Shown in pieces: positions 1 through 8,580 of a stretch of DNA of 31,786 bases. The notes under the pieces were generated by a model, which saw nothing but the letters and a program-made list of their open reading frames with translations, had not been told where the DNA came from and ran no database searches. A program made the position numbers and the translations under genes. How positions within the stretch are numbered: the stretch's first letter is position 1; every line of letters begins with the position of its first letter. Source of the stretch: JABDCI01 sp964475835 (GTDB lineage Bacteria; Verrucomicrobiota; Verrucomicrobiia; JABWAM01); the NCBI GenBank assembly GCA_964475835.1, contig CAYYYL010000032.1:1-31786 (forward strand), in the 5' to 3' direction.

Positions 1-444
1 TCCCGGAGTTTTTCCAAATCGTTTTCCCTGGCGGGCATGCGGTTGGGATTTGCCGTGGGACATGCGACCTTGATCGATGCGTTGTTCAAGGTGAAGGATT
101 CGTACAATCTCGATCGCCTTGCCCAGGTCGCAGGGGAGGCTGCGTTGTCGGATATGGCTTATCACCGGAAGTGTGTGAAAAGGATTATCCGGACCCGCGC
201 GCGGGTGACCCGGGAGTTGCAAAAACGGGGGTGGAAGGTGATTCCCAGCGAGGCCAATTTCCTTTTCGTTCAACCCCGTATCGCATCGGCCAAGACATGG
301 CTGGCCCTTTTAAGGGAGAAGAAGATTCTGGTGCGTTGGTTTGCAGCGGCGGAGACGTGTCGGTATTTGAGGATCACCATGGGAACGGATGGGGAAATGA
401 ACGCCTTGCTCTGCGCAATCGATGATCTCACCCGCCGCACGTGA
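1..444 (+). CDS. hisC: Histidinol-phosphate aminotransferase, C-terminal part
   Basis: PLP-dependent class I/II aminotransferase that converts imidazole-acetol phosphate to histidinol phosphate in histidine biosynthesis (cytosol). The gene enters from the left edge, and 147 codons are visible from base 1 in frame 1. The first visible residues read SRSFSKSFSLAGMRLGFAVG; the Lys in SFSKSFSLAG is the Schiff-base lysine of the family. KVKDSYNLDRLAQ, then PSEANFLF and ILVRWF, and the LRITMGT arginine near the end are the usual HisC landmarks. The gene stops with TGA at 442-444. The start codon and N-terminal half lie outside the window. Other class I aminotransferases are possible, but the KVKDSYN..DRLAQ block is characteristic of HisC. 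Confidence 0.9.
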   Translation, partial: SRSFSKSFSLAGMRLGFAVGHATLIDALFKVKDSYNLDRLAQVAGEAALSDMAYHRKCVKRIIRTRARVTRELQKRGWKVIPSEANFLFVQPRIASAKTWLALLREKKILVRWFAAAETCRYLRITMGTDGEMNALLCAIDDLTRRT

Positions 445-493
445 AGGTTGCAACACCCCCATGGGATCGACCCTTTATTGAATCGGATTTTGG

Positions 494-1279
494 GTGTTTT
501 TGAAGTTGAACTCTCCCGTCCAAACTGGCATGGCCTCTGGGGTGAGTCTCATTGAACCCTTCCTCTGGCTGTTTCTTGCACACCTTATTGGCGATTTTGT
601 TCTTCAGACGGAACAGATGGCCCTAAAGAAAGGGCATCGCCTTCCCTGGCTTGCCCTTCATGCCTCGATCGTAGCCGGAATCACCTGGGTCCTGTGTTGG
701 ACTCCGGACGCATTGCTGGTCGTGATCGCCGTTTTTATTTCTCATCTGGTCTTTGACGCGATCAAGCCCCGTCTTCGTGGCAGCCAGCTCATGTGGTACA
801 TCGTGGATCAGGCGGCACACATTGTGGTATTGCTGGCAGGTTCCTATGTCATGGTCCGTTACTATGGTCTTCAACACATGCCGTTGAGTGACGATGTGTC
901 GCTGAAGGTTTTAGCCCTGGTGTGCGGCTATCTGGTGCTTCTGCGTCCCCTGACGATTGGGATCGGGCTCTTTTTGAAACCCTGGCAGGATGAGCTGATC
1001 GGGCCGGGCGGGGATTGTCCGGCCACCGGTTTGACCCGATCGAGTGAGTGGATCGGAAATCTGGAACGTGTGTTTACAATGACCTGCGTGCTGATCAATG
1101 AGTTCACCCTCGTCGCAGCGCTCCTGCTGGCCAAGGCGATCATGCGCTATGGACAGGCGTCGCGCCCCGAACAACGCAAGCGCGCGGACTATATCGTGCT
1201 TGGCACCCTGGCGAGCATCACCGCCGCCATCATCGTGGCGATTCTCACGCGGCTTCTGCTGGACGAACTGCCCTACTGA
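494..1279 (+). CDS. DUF3307 family integral membrane protein
   Basis: The product is 261 residues from a GTG start at 494; an ATG at 530 (MASGVSL...) is an equally plausible start, and neither has a clear Shine-Dalgarno sequence. The segment FLAHLIGDFVLQTEQMALKK, a following LALHASIV helix, HLVFDAIKPRLR and WYIVDQAAHIVVLL match the pattern I associate with DUF3307. About six to seven hydrophobic helices cover the protein, including one after residue 125 and a C-terminal one. The biochemical role is unknown; in other bacteria such genes sometimes sit near regulators. It lies 49 bases after hisC on the same strand and could be cotranscribed. Its 3' end faces hemL across 9 bases. Confidence 0.75.
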   Translation: MFLKLNSPVQTGMASGVSLIEPFLWLFLAHLIGDFVLQTEQMALKKGHRLPWLALHASIVAGITWVLCWTPDALLVVIAVFISHLVFDAIKPRLRGSQLMWYIVDQAAHIVVLLAGSYVMVRYYGLQHMPLSDDVSLKVLALVCGYLVLLRPLTIGIGLFLKPWQDELIGPGGDCPATGLTRSSEWIGNLERVFTMTCVLINEFTLVAALLLAKAIMRYGQASRPEQRKRADYIVLGTLASITAAIIVAILTRLLLDELPY

Positions 1280-1288
1280 AACGAAGGG

Positions 1289-2596
1289 TCAGGTCTTCAA
1301 GGACCGAAGGGTTTCATCCGCAGCCCGGATGGTGGTTTCGATATCCTCCTCGGAGTGGGCGGTGGAGATGAACCCGGCTTCGAATTGGGAGGGAGCCAGA
1401 TAGATTCCACGTTCGAGCATGCCTTTGAAAAAGCGGATAAACCTCGGAATGTTTGATTTCTTCGCATCCGCCAGATGGTGAACGGGCTCTTCTGTAAAGT
1501 AAGCGCAGAACATCGATCCGATGCGGGGGAATTGCACGGGAATTCCGTGCTTTTTCGCGGAGGCGACCATTCCCTTTTCCAAAGCTTTGCCTCGTTTTTC
1601 GAGCAGCTTATGTCCCTTGGAACGGAGGAGCTCCTGAATGTTCGCCAGACCGGCGGACAAGGCGAGAGGATTGCCGGAGAGGGTTCCTGCCTGGTAGACA
1701 GGGCCGTTGGGAGCGAGGCAATCCATGATCTCGGAGGCGCCACCAAAGGCGCCGACGGGAAGTCCGCCGCCAATGATTTTTCCGAGAGCGGTCAGATCAG
1801 GTTGGATTCCATACAGTGCTTGCACACCTCCCGGAGCGACCCGGAAACCGGTCATCACCTCATCGAAAATGAGGAGGATCCCAAACTCCGACGTGATTTT
1901 TCGCAGGTATTCAAGATACCCTGGGCGGGGTAGATAGAGTCCGGCGTTGGCGGGGATGGGCTCCAGGATGACAGCCGCAATCTCCCGGCCACGCTCACGA
2001 ATTACTTTTTCCACGGCATCCCGGTCGTTGAACGGGAGGGTGAGGGTGAGCTGAGCAAGGTGGGCGGGGACGCCAGCACTATCCGGCTGACCGAAGGTGA
2101 GCGCGCCAGAGCCCGCTTTGACGAGAAGGGAATCCACATGTCCGTGGTAGCAGCCTTCAAACTTGAGGATGAGATCACGCTTGGTGAAACCCCTGGCGAG
2201 ACGGATGCAGGACATCGTCGCCTCAGTGCCGCTGTTACACATGCGTACTTTTCGGATGGAGGGAAAGAGTTTCTGAATCTGGGTTGCCATCTGGATTTCC
2301 AGGGAATGCGGAGCGCCAAAACTCAACCCGTTCTTCATCTGGCTAGAAACGGCTTTGGTGATGGAGGGATGGGCATGGCCTAGAATGGATGGTCCCCAGG
2401 TGCAGACGTAATCAATGTAAGAGTTGCCGTCGACATCCTTCAGACGCGATCCCTTTCCCCCTTGAATGAAAAGCGGATGTCGTTCGACGGAGCGAAAGGC
2501 ACGAACCGGGGAATTCACCCCGCCGGGGATTAATTTAAGGGCTTTTTCAAAAAGCTTTTCGGAGAGGGTGTGTTTCGGGGAACGGAAAGGCTTCAT
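1289..2596 (-). CDS. hemL: Glutamate-1-semialdehyde 2,1-aminomutase
   Basis: PLP enzyme of the C5 tetrapyrrole pathway that converts glutamate-1-semialdehyde to 5-aminolevulinate. The 435-residue product is normal length. Landmarks are IPGGVNSPVRAF near residue 23, the PLP phosphate-binding NSGTEATM (121-128), FEGCYHGH (146-153), the cofactor-binding Asp in LIFDEVMTGFR (~245) and the Schiff-base lysine in LGKIIGGGLPVGAFGG (K273). NSPVRAF and the GGGLPVGAFGG context separate it from other class III aminotransferases. It is the last gene of a minus-strand series accA, DUF3299, UVR, yqeY, hemL, 38 bases after yqeY. Its presence implies haem made from glutamate; the haem-binding H-NOX protein at 26954-27493 is one possible consumer. 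Confidence 0.96.
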   Translation of the reverse strand: MKPFRSPKHTLSEKLFEKALKLIPGGVNSPVRAFRSVERHPLFIQGGKGSRLKDVDGNSYIDYVCTWGPSILGHAHPSITKAVSSQMKNGLSFGAPHSLEIQMATQIQKLFPSIRKVRMCNSGTEATMSCIRLARGFTKRDLILKFEGCYHGHVDSLLVKAGSGALTFGQPDSAGVPAHLAQLTLTLPFNDRDAVEKVIRERGREIAAVILEPIPANAGLYLPRPGYLEYLRKITSEFGILLIFDEVMTGFRVAPGGVQALYGIQPDLTALGKIIGGGLPVGAFGGASEIMDCLAPNGPVYQAGTLSGNPLALSAGLANIQELLRSKGHKLLEKRGKALEKGMVASAKKHGIPVQFPRIGSMFCAYFTEEPVHHLADAKKSNIPRFIRFFKGMLERGIYLAPSQFEAGFISTAHSEEDIETTIRAADETLRSLKT

Positions 2597-2634
2597 GTGG
2601 AGACTCAGCTGCGGGAACTTTTGGAGAGAAGGAC

Positions 2635-3084
2635 TCAGGGCAGGAGCTTCAATGCGAGGGCATTGATCGACTTCCCATCGGCACGTCCAGCTGCCTTGGC
2701 AATCGCGGCTTTCATGACGGCGCCCACCTGGGCCTTGGAGGTGGCCCCCACTTCGGTGATGACCGATTTTACAAGGGATTCGAGTTCCTGTTCCGTCAAT
2801 CCCTGGGGAAGGTAGACCTTGAGGACTTTTAATTCATCTTCCTCCTTTTGCAGAAGGTCCGCACGTCCAGCGGTTCGATAACTCTCGATCGAGTCCTGAC
2901 GTTGCTTGATTTGTTTCTGCACGACGGTGATGAGGTCCGCGTCGGAAAGGGAGTCGAGCTTCTTCTCAATCTGATAGTATTTGAGGGCACTTTTCAACAT
3001 GCGCAGGGTGCTCAGTCGGGCGGCTTCCTTCGCGAGCATGGCAGCTTTGATTTCAGAATCGATACGATCAATGGCGGATGGCAT
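2635..3084 (-). CDS. yqeY: YqeY/GatB-like domain protein
   Basis: The product is 149 residues, the full normal length for the YqeY family. This is a small helical protein related to the tail domain of GatB, which binds the tRNA acceptor in the Asp/Glu-tRNA amidotransferase; the free-standing protein has no firmly known role. Supporting segments are RLSTLRMLKSALKYYQIEK, a conserved VVQKQIKQRQDSIESY block, YLPQGLTEQELESLV, and the terminal GxVMKAAIAKAAGRADGK with the ADGK motif. It lies 36 bases after the UVR-motif gene and 38 before hemL on the same strand. I see no catalytic residues. Confidence 0.92.
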   Translation of the reverse strand: MPSAIDRIDSEIKAAMLAKEAARLSTLRMLKSALKYYQIEKKLDSLSDADLITVVQKQIKQRQDSIESYRTAGRADLLQKEEDELKVLKVYLPQGLTEQELESLVKSVITEVGATSKAQVGAVMKAAIAKAAGRADGKSINALALKLLP

Positions 3085-3120
3085 AAAATGGAGGAAAAAA
3101 GGAGGGGGGGTCGTTCAATA

Positions 3121-3867
3121 TCAGCGAAGTTCGTTCAATGCATCACGAAGTCGGGCGGCCCGTTCGTAGTCCTCGTTGGCCACGGCTTCCTGCATCTGGC
3201 GGTGAAGTTTTTCGCGGGGGGTGAGGGGCCGTTCCCGTTCGATTTCCTTGATCCAGTTCTGGAGGAATTGAATTTCGGGACTCTGTTCGACGGCTTCAGG
3301 TGAGGCGTTTTCGAGGAGAAAATCCCGTATCTCCTGAATGCCCCACTCAGCATGTTTGAGCGCGAGCCCGTGTTCCTTGTCCTCCAGGGCGATCATCGAG
3401 CGGGCCCTGGAAAGCATCATCAGCACATACGGACGGAACTGCTGGAACATGGTGGCGAGTTCGGGTTTCTCCGCATGCAATTCGACAAAATCAAAAAGCC
3501 GGAGATTGCGAAGGGTGTCCCGGACCACGTTCTCATAATTTTCCAGCTGAAAGAATGCCAGATAACGGTGGTAGTACTGCATGCCCTCCTGCTGCAGTTT
3601 GAGACAATCGTCGCCGTTAAGATAAAAGAGATCGCCCTTGTCCTTGAGTTCGTACTGTTCCGCCATGCGCTCAAAGTGATCAAGAAGGGATTCACAACCA
3701 AAAGGTTGCTCCCCGTCGGGACGTCCATCCGTCTCCATCTGAAGAATTCCAAGATCAAGACGGAGTTGAATCTTCTCACTGCCGTCCTCGGCCTGGATCA
3801 ATCGAACCTGGATCGTGCCGGGCTCATAGGGCCAGGCTTGCAACAGGGGATTCAGATCTTCCAACAT
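3121..3867 (-). CDS. UvrB/UvrC (UVR) motif-containing protein
   Basis: The product is 248 residues and predicted soluble. The last ~35 residues contain LHRQMQEAVANEDYERAARL followed by RDALNEL, a typical UVR helical hairpin, the module that mediates UvrB-UvrC contact and also occurs in McsA and Clp ATPases. The rest (1-210) is a charged mostly helical domain I do not recognise: an N-terminal region with paired Leu/Asp segments, then a helical section around KHAEWGIQEIRDFLLEN that looks repeat-like. No zinc-binding CXXC pairs are present, which argues against McsA. It starts with ATG at 3867, 66 bases after the DUF3299 gene and 36 before yqeY. I cannot assign a function. Confidence 0.7.
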   Translation of the reverse strand: MLEDLNPLLQAWPYEPGTIQVRLIQAEDGSEKIQLRLDLGILQMETDGRPDGEQPFGCESLLDHFERMAEQYELKDKGDLFYLNGDDCLKLQQEGMQYYHRYLAFFQLENYENVVRDTLRNLRLFDFVELHAEKPELATMFQQFRPYVLMMLSRARSMIALEDKEHGLALKHAEWGIQEIRDFLLENASPEAVEQSPEIQFLQNWIKEIERERPLTPREKLHRQMQEAVANEDYERAARLRDALNELR

Positions 3868-3933
3868 AGAAGGAGAGTGGCTTTATTGGGTATGAAAGTC
3901 AAACATGGAGAAAGCTTGTCATTTGCAAACAAT

Positions 3934-4539
3934 CTATTTAACGACAACCTTGATTCCCTCCATTCGAAAGACACTGATGAGATAGCCTTCCTCACGGGTT
4001 TCACCAACAAAAAACCTGCCGGTGACCTTTATGGGGTCCGGATAGAACGCAACGGTTTTCCCCGGTTCCATCGTCACAGCAATCACGTGATTCACCGCCG
4101 GGGCCTGTCCGAAACAGCATCCCCAAAGGGAGTTCACGAGGATGAAATGCGTGATGTTCTCGGTTTCGTTGATCGGCATCATGAACCCCGAGAGTTCGAC
4201 GGTTTTTCCGTTCAGGCCCTGGACGTTTTCGGGGATTGGGGTTTTGCCCTCCACATATTTCCAGCTTGTGAGAACGTCAAATTTGAGTTTGATGACACCC
4301 TCAGCATCGGGTGCGGGTATGGAGGATGGAATGGCTGTCGTGAGATTGGTGGTGGCGGGTTTGGTGGGCGCGGCGCGAACAAGCACGGTTCCCGGTTTGG
4401 CGCTTCCGGGTTTTCGTCCCATCAGAAGGGATGGGAGACTCTGATTGAGAAACAACATCCTCGACCCGAGGCCAAGGATGGCAACGAGCAGGAGCAGGCC
4501 CAGCGTTCGGATCATGCGTCGACGTTTTGCCGGAGTCAT
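3934..4539 (-). CDS. DUF3299 family exported/anchored protein
   Basis: The product is 201 residues. It has a positively charged N-terminus (AKRRRMIR) followed by a hydrophobic helix (about 11-30), so it is exported or membrane-anchored. A Pro/Ala/Thr-rich linker runs to about residue 78. The C-terminal domain has W-K-Y-V-E, NGKTVELSGFMMPI (near 111-123), HFILVNSLWGCCFGQAPAVN with a Cys pair at 141-142, and a final VTGRFFVGETREEGYL strand. This matches the DUF3299 pattern (GFM-P..., FLL..., CCFG..P). The family's role is unknown; the Cys pair suggests metal or thiol chemistry but that is a guess. It is 17 bases downstream of accA. Confidence 0.72.
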   Translation of the reverse strand: MTPAKRRRMIRTLGLLLLVAILGLGSRMLFLNQSLPSLLMGRKPGSAKPGTVLVRAAPTKPATTNLTTAIPSSIPAPDAEGVIKLKFDVLTSWKYVEGKTPIPENVQGLNGKTVELSGFMMPINETENITHFILVNSLWGCCFGQAPAVNHVIAVTMEPGKTVAFYPDPIKVTGRFFVGETREEGYLISVFRMEGIKVVVK

Positions 4540-4556
4540 GAGGTTTCAGGTGACGA

Positions 4557-5528
4557 CTACGCTTCTGTATATTCCCCCATCTTCCGGTAGCGCTCGTAGC
4601 GGCCATCGAGCAGATCGGTTTTTGAAAGCTTTTCGAGTGCGTGAAGGTGTTTGACGAGAGAGACGCGGAGATTTTCGGCTGCCTGGCCGTGGTCGTGATG
4701 GGCCCCGGAGGATGGTTCGGGAACCACTTCATCGACAAGCTTGTGGGCGAGGAGATCCCGTGCGCTGAGCTTGAGTGCTTCCGCGGCTTTGGGGGCGTGG
4801 ACGCGATCCTTCCAGAGGATCGCTGCACAGCCTTCGGGGGAGATGACCGAATAGTAGGCGTTTTCGAGGATCAGGATCCGGTCGGCAACTCCGATTCCAA
4901 GGGCGCCGCCACTTCCGCCTTCGCCGATCACAACGGCGATGATGGGCACCTCCAAAAGGGTCATTTCACGCAAATTTACGGCAATCGCCTCCGCAATGTG
5001 GCGCTGTTCCGCCTGCACGCCGGGATAGGCGCCCGGGGTATCAATAAAAGTGATGATGGGAACTCCAAACTTGTCCGCCAGCTTCATCAGACGGAGGGCT
5101 TTGCGGTAACCTTCGGGGTGGGCCATTCCGAAATTTCGAAGGAGATTGCTTTTGGTATCCCGTCCTTTTTGGTGTCCGAGAACCATGACCTTCCGGTTTT
5201 TGCCGTTGTTTTTCAGATGGGCAAATCCACCGATCAAGGCCTGGTCGTCTCCAAAAAGGCGGTCCCCGTGGAGCTCTGTGAATCCTTCAAAAATATGGGT
5301 GATATAGTCCTGAAAATAGGGGCGTTTGGGATGTCGGGAGATCTGGACCCTCTGCCATGCGGTCAGGTTCGAATAGACCTCCCGGCGGGTTTCCTCGAGT
5401 TTGCGTTCCATGCCAGAAATCTCGTCATGGAGATCGATTTTCTGCTCGGCAGCCTTCAGCCGAAGCTCCTCGAGCTGTTGCTCGAGTTCGAGGATCGGTT
5501 TTTCGAAATCAAGGGTGTAAAGTTTCAT
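4557..5528 (-). CDS. accA: Acetyl-CoA carboxylase carboxyltransferase subunit alpha
   Basis: Alpha subunit of the carboxyltransferase that transfers CO2 from biotin carboxyl carrier protein to acetyl-CoA, making malonyl-CoA for fatty acid synthesis; it works with AccD. The product is 323 residues from ATG 5528, close to the 319 of E. coli. A longer reading from 5633 is open, but its 35 extra residues are not family-like and MKLYTLDFEKPILELEQQL is the normal AccA N-terminus. Further evidence is the helical leader, RPYFQDYITHIFEGFTELHG, FGMAHPEGYRKALRLM, FIDTPGAYPG, the oxyanion-type EGGSGGALGIG and ISPEGCAAILWKD. accD is not adjacent. It heads the minus-strand operon ending in hemL. Confidence 0.96.
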   Translation of the reverse strand: MKLYTLDFEKPILELEQQLEELRLKAAEQKIDLHDEISGMERKLEETRREVYSNLTAWQRVQISRHPKRPYFQDYITHIFEGFTELHGDRLFGDDQALIGGFAHLKNNGKNRKVMVLGHQKGRDTKSNLLRNFGMAHPEGYRKALRLMKLADKFGVPIITFIDTPGAYPGVQAEQRHIAEAIAVNLREMTLLEVPIIAVVIGEGGSGGALGIGVADRILILENAYYSVISPEGCAAILWKDRVHAPKAAEALKLSARDLLAHKLVDEVVPEPSSGAHHDHGQAAENLRVSLVKHLHALEKLSKTDLLDGRYERYRKMGEYTEA

Positions 5529-5622
5529 GCAAAGACCTGAGCTGAGGTAACCTCCATTATGTTGGGTTTGAAAGCGAAATTCAATCTTGGTTTTCATCCA
5601 AGGGTTTGGAAAGGTCCTTGGC

Positions 5623-6312
5623 ATGACGATCACTTCGACAATTCCGATGGAAGAAATGGCATGGCGACTGGGGCTTGCCTTCGTAGCGGGAGCCCTGGTG
5701 GGTTTTGAACGGGAACATCACGGCCGGGCGGCCGGCCTTCGGACCACGGTTCTGGCGTGCATGGCTTCCTCGATCGCCATGATTCTTTCAGAGCACCTCT
5801 TTCACCTGACCGCCGGCGCTGCCTGGAGGCCTGATCCCGCCCGTCTTGCGGCAGGAATCCTGACCGGCATTGGATTTCTGGGAGCGGGTTGCATCATCCG
5901 ACACGAGAATGCCGTCCGCGGCGTCACCACGGCCGCCGTTCTCTGGTTTGTCGCCATTCTCGGACTCGCCTTCGGCAGTGGATATCTTCTTTTGGGGATG
6001 ATCGGAACCCTGGTTGCCCTGGTGGTTCTTTTTGTGATTCCCTATTTCGAGCACCATTTGCAACAGGACTGGTATGCGAAAGTGGCGATCACCCTGGACA
6101 TGAACGCGGTCTCGGATCATGAGATCCGGGCGAAAATCGAAAAGCTGGGCCTCAAGATCAAACAGGTGGATATGGAGTACGATCTTCCCACCCAGCAAAA
6201 GACCCTGGTTTGCAGCCTCAAGTTCAAGAAAAATCACCTTTTTGACCTCACGGAATCCGTGGTTCAGGCGTTGATCCAACAGCCCGGCGTTCGACAGGTG
6301 AAGTGGACCTGA
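5623..6312 (+). CDS. MgtC/SapB family membrane protein
   Basis: The product is 229 residues from ATG 5623, preceded by GGAAAGG at 5608-5614; an upstream TTG at 5587 is in frame but less likely. The N-terminal half has four or five membrane helices with the family signature RLGLAFVAGALVGFEREHHG, then GLRTTVLACMAS, ILTGIGFLGAGCIIR and VRGVTTAAVLWFVAILGLAFG. Residues from about 145 form a soluble ACT-like C-terminal domain. MgtC proteins are linked to Mg2+ limitation survival and F-type ATP synthase modulation in pathogens; many bacterial members such as this are uncharacterised. Its TGA stop at 6310-6312 overlaps a possible ATG of the next gene, so it may be cotranscribed and coupled with prc. 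accA is divergent. Confidence 0.85.
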   Translation: MTITSTIPMEEMAWRLGLAFVAGALVGFEREHHGRAAGLRTTVLACMASSIAMILSEHLFHLTAGAAWRPDPARLAAGILTGIGFLGAGCIIRHENAVRGVTTAAVLWFVAILGLAFGSGYLLLGMIGTLVALVVLFVIPYFEHHLQQDWYAKVAITLDMNAVSDHEIRAKIEKLGLKIKQVDMEYDLPTQQKTLVCSLKFKKNHLFDLTESVVQALIQQPGVRQVKWT

Positions 6313-6365
6313 TGACTTTCATCTCCAGGTTTGCATTTGTCCCGTTTCAATGGCACTGGATAAGG

Positions 6366-8498
6366 ATGAGGAACCTTTTGAAGTACTGGTTGAGTTTGAT
6401 TCTGGCGGGGCTTTCCGTTTCCTGCGTTTATGCCGCGCCTCCCGCGCCCACCCCGGATGACGGCCAGATTGGTTTTGTCGTCGGCAAACTTTTGGACCAG
6501 GAGCACTACAGCCGCGCCCCGCTGGATGACACCAAGTCCCAGCAGTTCCTCCGCATGTACCTGGACGATCTCGATTACAACCATCTCTTCTTTCTTCAGT
6601 CGGATATTCAGGATTTCCAAAAGTACGAAACCGTGCTCGATGATGCCATTCTTCACTCTGACGTTCAGCCCGGGTTTGATGTTTTCAACCGTTACGTCAA
6701 ACGTGTGGAGGAACGTGTCAAGATGGCGAAGGAATTACTCAAGCAACCCTTCACCTTCGATACGGATGAAAGCATCGTGATCGATCGTCATACGGCCCCG
6801 TGGCCCGTCGACGAGGCGGATGCCCGGCGGCTCTGGCGCCTGCGCATCAAATATGAGCTCCTTCAGGAAAAACTGAATAAGAAAAAGCCGTCGGAAATGA
6901 TCGACACCGTCACCCGTCGATACGACCGGTTGCTTCGGAATCTGCATGAGGAGGACTCCGAATCGGTGCTCCATCTTTTCCTTACCTCCCTGGCTCGTTC
7001 CTATGATCCGCATTCCGAATATCTTCCGCCCACCGATTTGAACAACTTCGCCATCAATATGAAGTTGTCGCTTGTGGGAATTGGCGCGCTTTTGACCTCC
7101 GAGGACGGTTATCCCAAGGTAATGGCTGTGGTGCCGGGGGGGCCGGCGGATCTTGATAAACGTCTCAAAGTCAATGATCGCATCGCAGGAGTGGCCCAGG
7201 GATCAGCCACCCTGGTGGATGTGCTCGATATGAAGCTTTCCAAGGCTGTGGAACTCATCCGGGGGGAAAAGAACACGGACGTGCGCCTCTCCATCATTCC
7301 CGCGGAAGCTACGGATCCTGCGACGCGTGTGGAAATCACCCTGAAACGGGACGAAATCAAGCTGACTGAGGCCGAGGCAAAGGCGAAGGTGATTGAGATC
7401 AAGGATGAGAAACACAAGATCCACCGCGTTGGATATATCGATTTGCCCCAATTCTATTCGGACATGCAGGTGGGGCCGGAGTCCAAGCGTTCCTCCCAGG
7501 ATGTCGCCCGTTTGCTTGAAAAATTGAATGCCGAGAAAGTGGAGGGAGTGATTCTTGATTTGAGGAGAAATGGGGGTGGGGCCCTCACCGAGGCGATTGA
7601 TCTATCGGGACTTTTTATTCGAAGCGGTCCCATCCTCCAGGTCAAAAACTCCAAAGGCGGGGTGAAGAAGTATTCAGACGATGATTCATCCCTTCTTTAT
7701 GGAGGCCCCCTTGTGGTTCTGACGAGCCATGTGAGTGCTTCGGCTTCTGAAATTGTGGCTGCGGCGCTACAGGACTATGGACGTGCGGTGGTCGTGGGGG
7801 ACAAGTCGACGTTCGGAAAAGGAACTGTCCAGAAGGTGGAGGACCTGGGGCGAATCCTTCCCTTGAAGGAAGCGGGAGGAGGGGCGCTAAAGGTCACCGT
7901 GCAGAAATTTTATCGAATTTCGGGACAATCGACCCAGTACCGTGGGGTGATTCCTGATATCCAGCTACCCTCTCAACTCGACTATCTGAAGATTAACGAA
8001 GCGTCACTCCCCAATCCGCTTCCCTACGACGAGGTCACTCCCTGCAGCTACACCATGTCGGACAGGCTGATCACCCTTATTCCTGAATTAAGGAAACATT
8101 CCATGGCGCGAGTCGCGAAGGATCCTGAGTTCGATTACATCCGACAGGATATTGAACGCCTGAAACCTCAGCTGGAGGACAAGACGGTTTCCCTCAATGA
8201 AGCCCGGCGTCTGGAGGAGAAAAAGGCGAATGAGGATCGAATCAAACAGCGAAAGGATGAACGACAGGCCCGAAAAAGCTCGGATTGGAAGGTGACCGAA
8301 ATCACCCTCGCCTCCATCACGGGTGCGGCCACCAATACCCCCGCATTGACCAAGAAAATTCTAGAGGAAGCTGCCCAACGAGAGTCCTCTGACGACCCCT
8401 TGGGCAATGATCCCGATGTCGATCCGGAGCTTGATGAGTCCGTAAATATTGTCCTGGAGCTGGCTCAGAAGTGGACGGTGGCGGACGTAAAACCCTGA
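6366..8498 (+). CDS. prc: Tail-specific (C-terminal processing) protease Prc/Tsp
   Basis: Periplasmic serine protease (family S41A) that degrades proteins with nonpolar C-termini. The product is 710 residues from ATG 6366 (E. coli Prc is 682), chosen because MRNLLKYWLSLILAG through SCVYA-APPAP is a good signal peptide; ATG 6312 and GTG 6303, which overlap the previous gene, are in-frame alternatives. There is an N-terminal Tsp domain, a PDZ domain around LVGIGALLTSEDG...VVPGGPADLD (~240-330), then the S41 core: GVILDLRRNGGGALTEA, the catalytic Ser in VSASASEIVAAALQDYGR (codon 7740, ~residue 459) and the catalytic Lys in STFGKGTVQ (codon 7818, ~485). A charged C-terminal region follows (DUF3340-like). 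A candidate terminator lies just after it. Confidence 0.92.
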   Translation: MRNLLKYWLSLILAGLSVSCVYAAPPAPTPDDGQIGFVVGKLLDQEHYSRAPLDDTKSQQFLRMYLDDLDYNHLFFLQSDIQDFQKYETVLDDAILHSDVQPGFDVFNRYVKRVEERVKMAKELLKQPFTFDTDESIVIDRHTAPWPVDEADARRLWRLRIKYELLQEKLNKKKPSEMIDTVTRRYDRLLRNLHEEDSESVLHLFLTSLARSYDPHSEYLPPTDLNNFAINMKLSLVGIGALLTSEDGYPKVMAVVPGGPADLDKRLKVNDRIAGVAQGSATLVDVLDMKLSKAVELIRGEKNTDVRLSIIPAEATDPATRVEITLKRDEIKLTEAEAKAKVIEIKDEKHKIHRVGYIDLPQFYSDMQVGPESKRSSQDVARLLEKLNAEKVEGVILDLRRNGGGALTEAIDLSGLFIRSGPILQVKNSKGGVKKYSDDDSSLLYGGPLVVLTSHVSASASEIVAAALQDYGRAVVVGDKSTFGKGTVQKVEDLGRILPLKEAGGGALKVTVQKFYRISGQSTQYRGVIPDIQLPSQLDYLKINEASLPNPLPYDEVTPCSYTMSDRLITLIPELRKHSMARVAKDPEFDYIRQDIERLKPQLEDKTVSLNEARRLEEKKANEDRIKQRKDERQARKSSDWKVTEITLASITGAATNTPALTKKILEEAAQRESSDDPLGNDPDVDPELDESVNIVLELAQKWTVADVKP

Positions 8499-8534
8499 TT
8501 TCAACCGGAATTCCACATTCGAACGGGTCGAAGC

Positions 8535-8560
8535 GTCCCCCCTGGGGACAGTTTTCTTGA
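8535..8560 (+). terminator. Candidate intrinsic terminator after prc
   Basis: A perfect 6-bp GC stem, GTCCCC-CCT-GGGGAC (8535-8549), is followed by AGTTTTCTT. It sits 36 bases after the prc stop and 32 bases before the convergent nuoN stop. The T-run is short, so efficiency is uncertain. On the minus strand no T-run follows, so it would act only for prc. Confidence 0.5.
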
Positions 8561-8580
8561 AACCTGGTTGAGGTCGAGTC

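Noticed and set aside
3352..4590. A 412-residue plus-strand open frame across the UVR and DUF3299 genes
   Set aside because: It is antisense to two genes with recognisable motifs and has no family-like features.
4641..5540. A 299-residue plus-strand open frame over accA
   Set aside because: Antisense to accA, which carries its complete family motifs.
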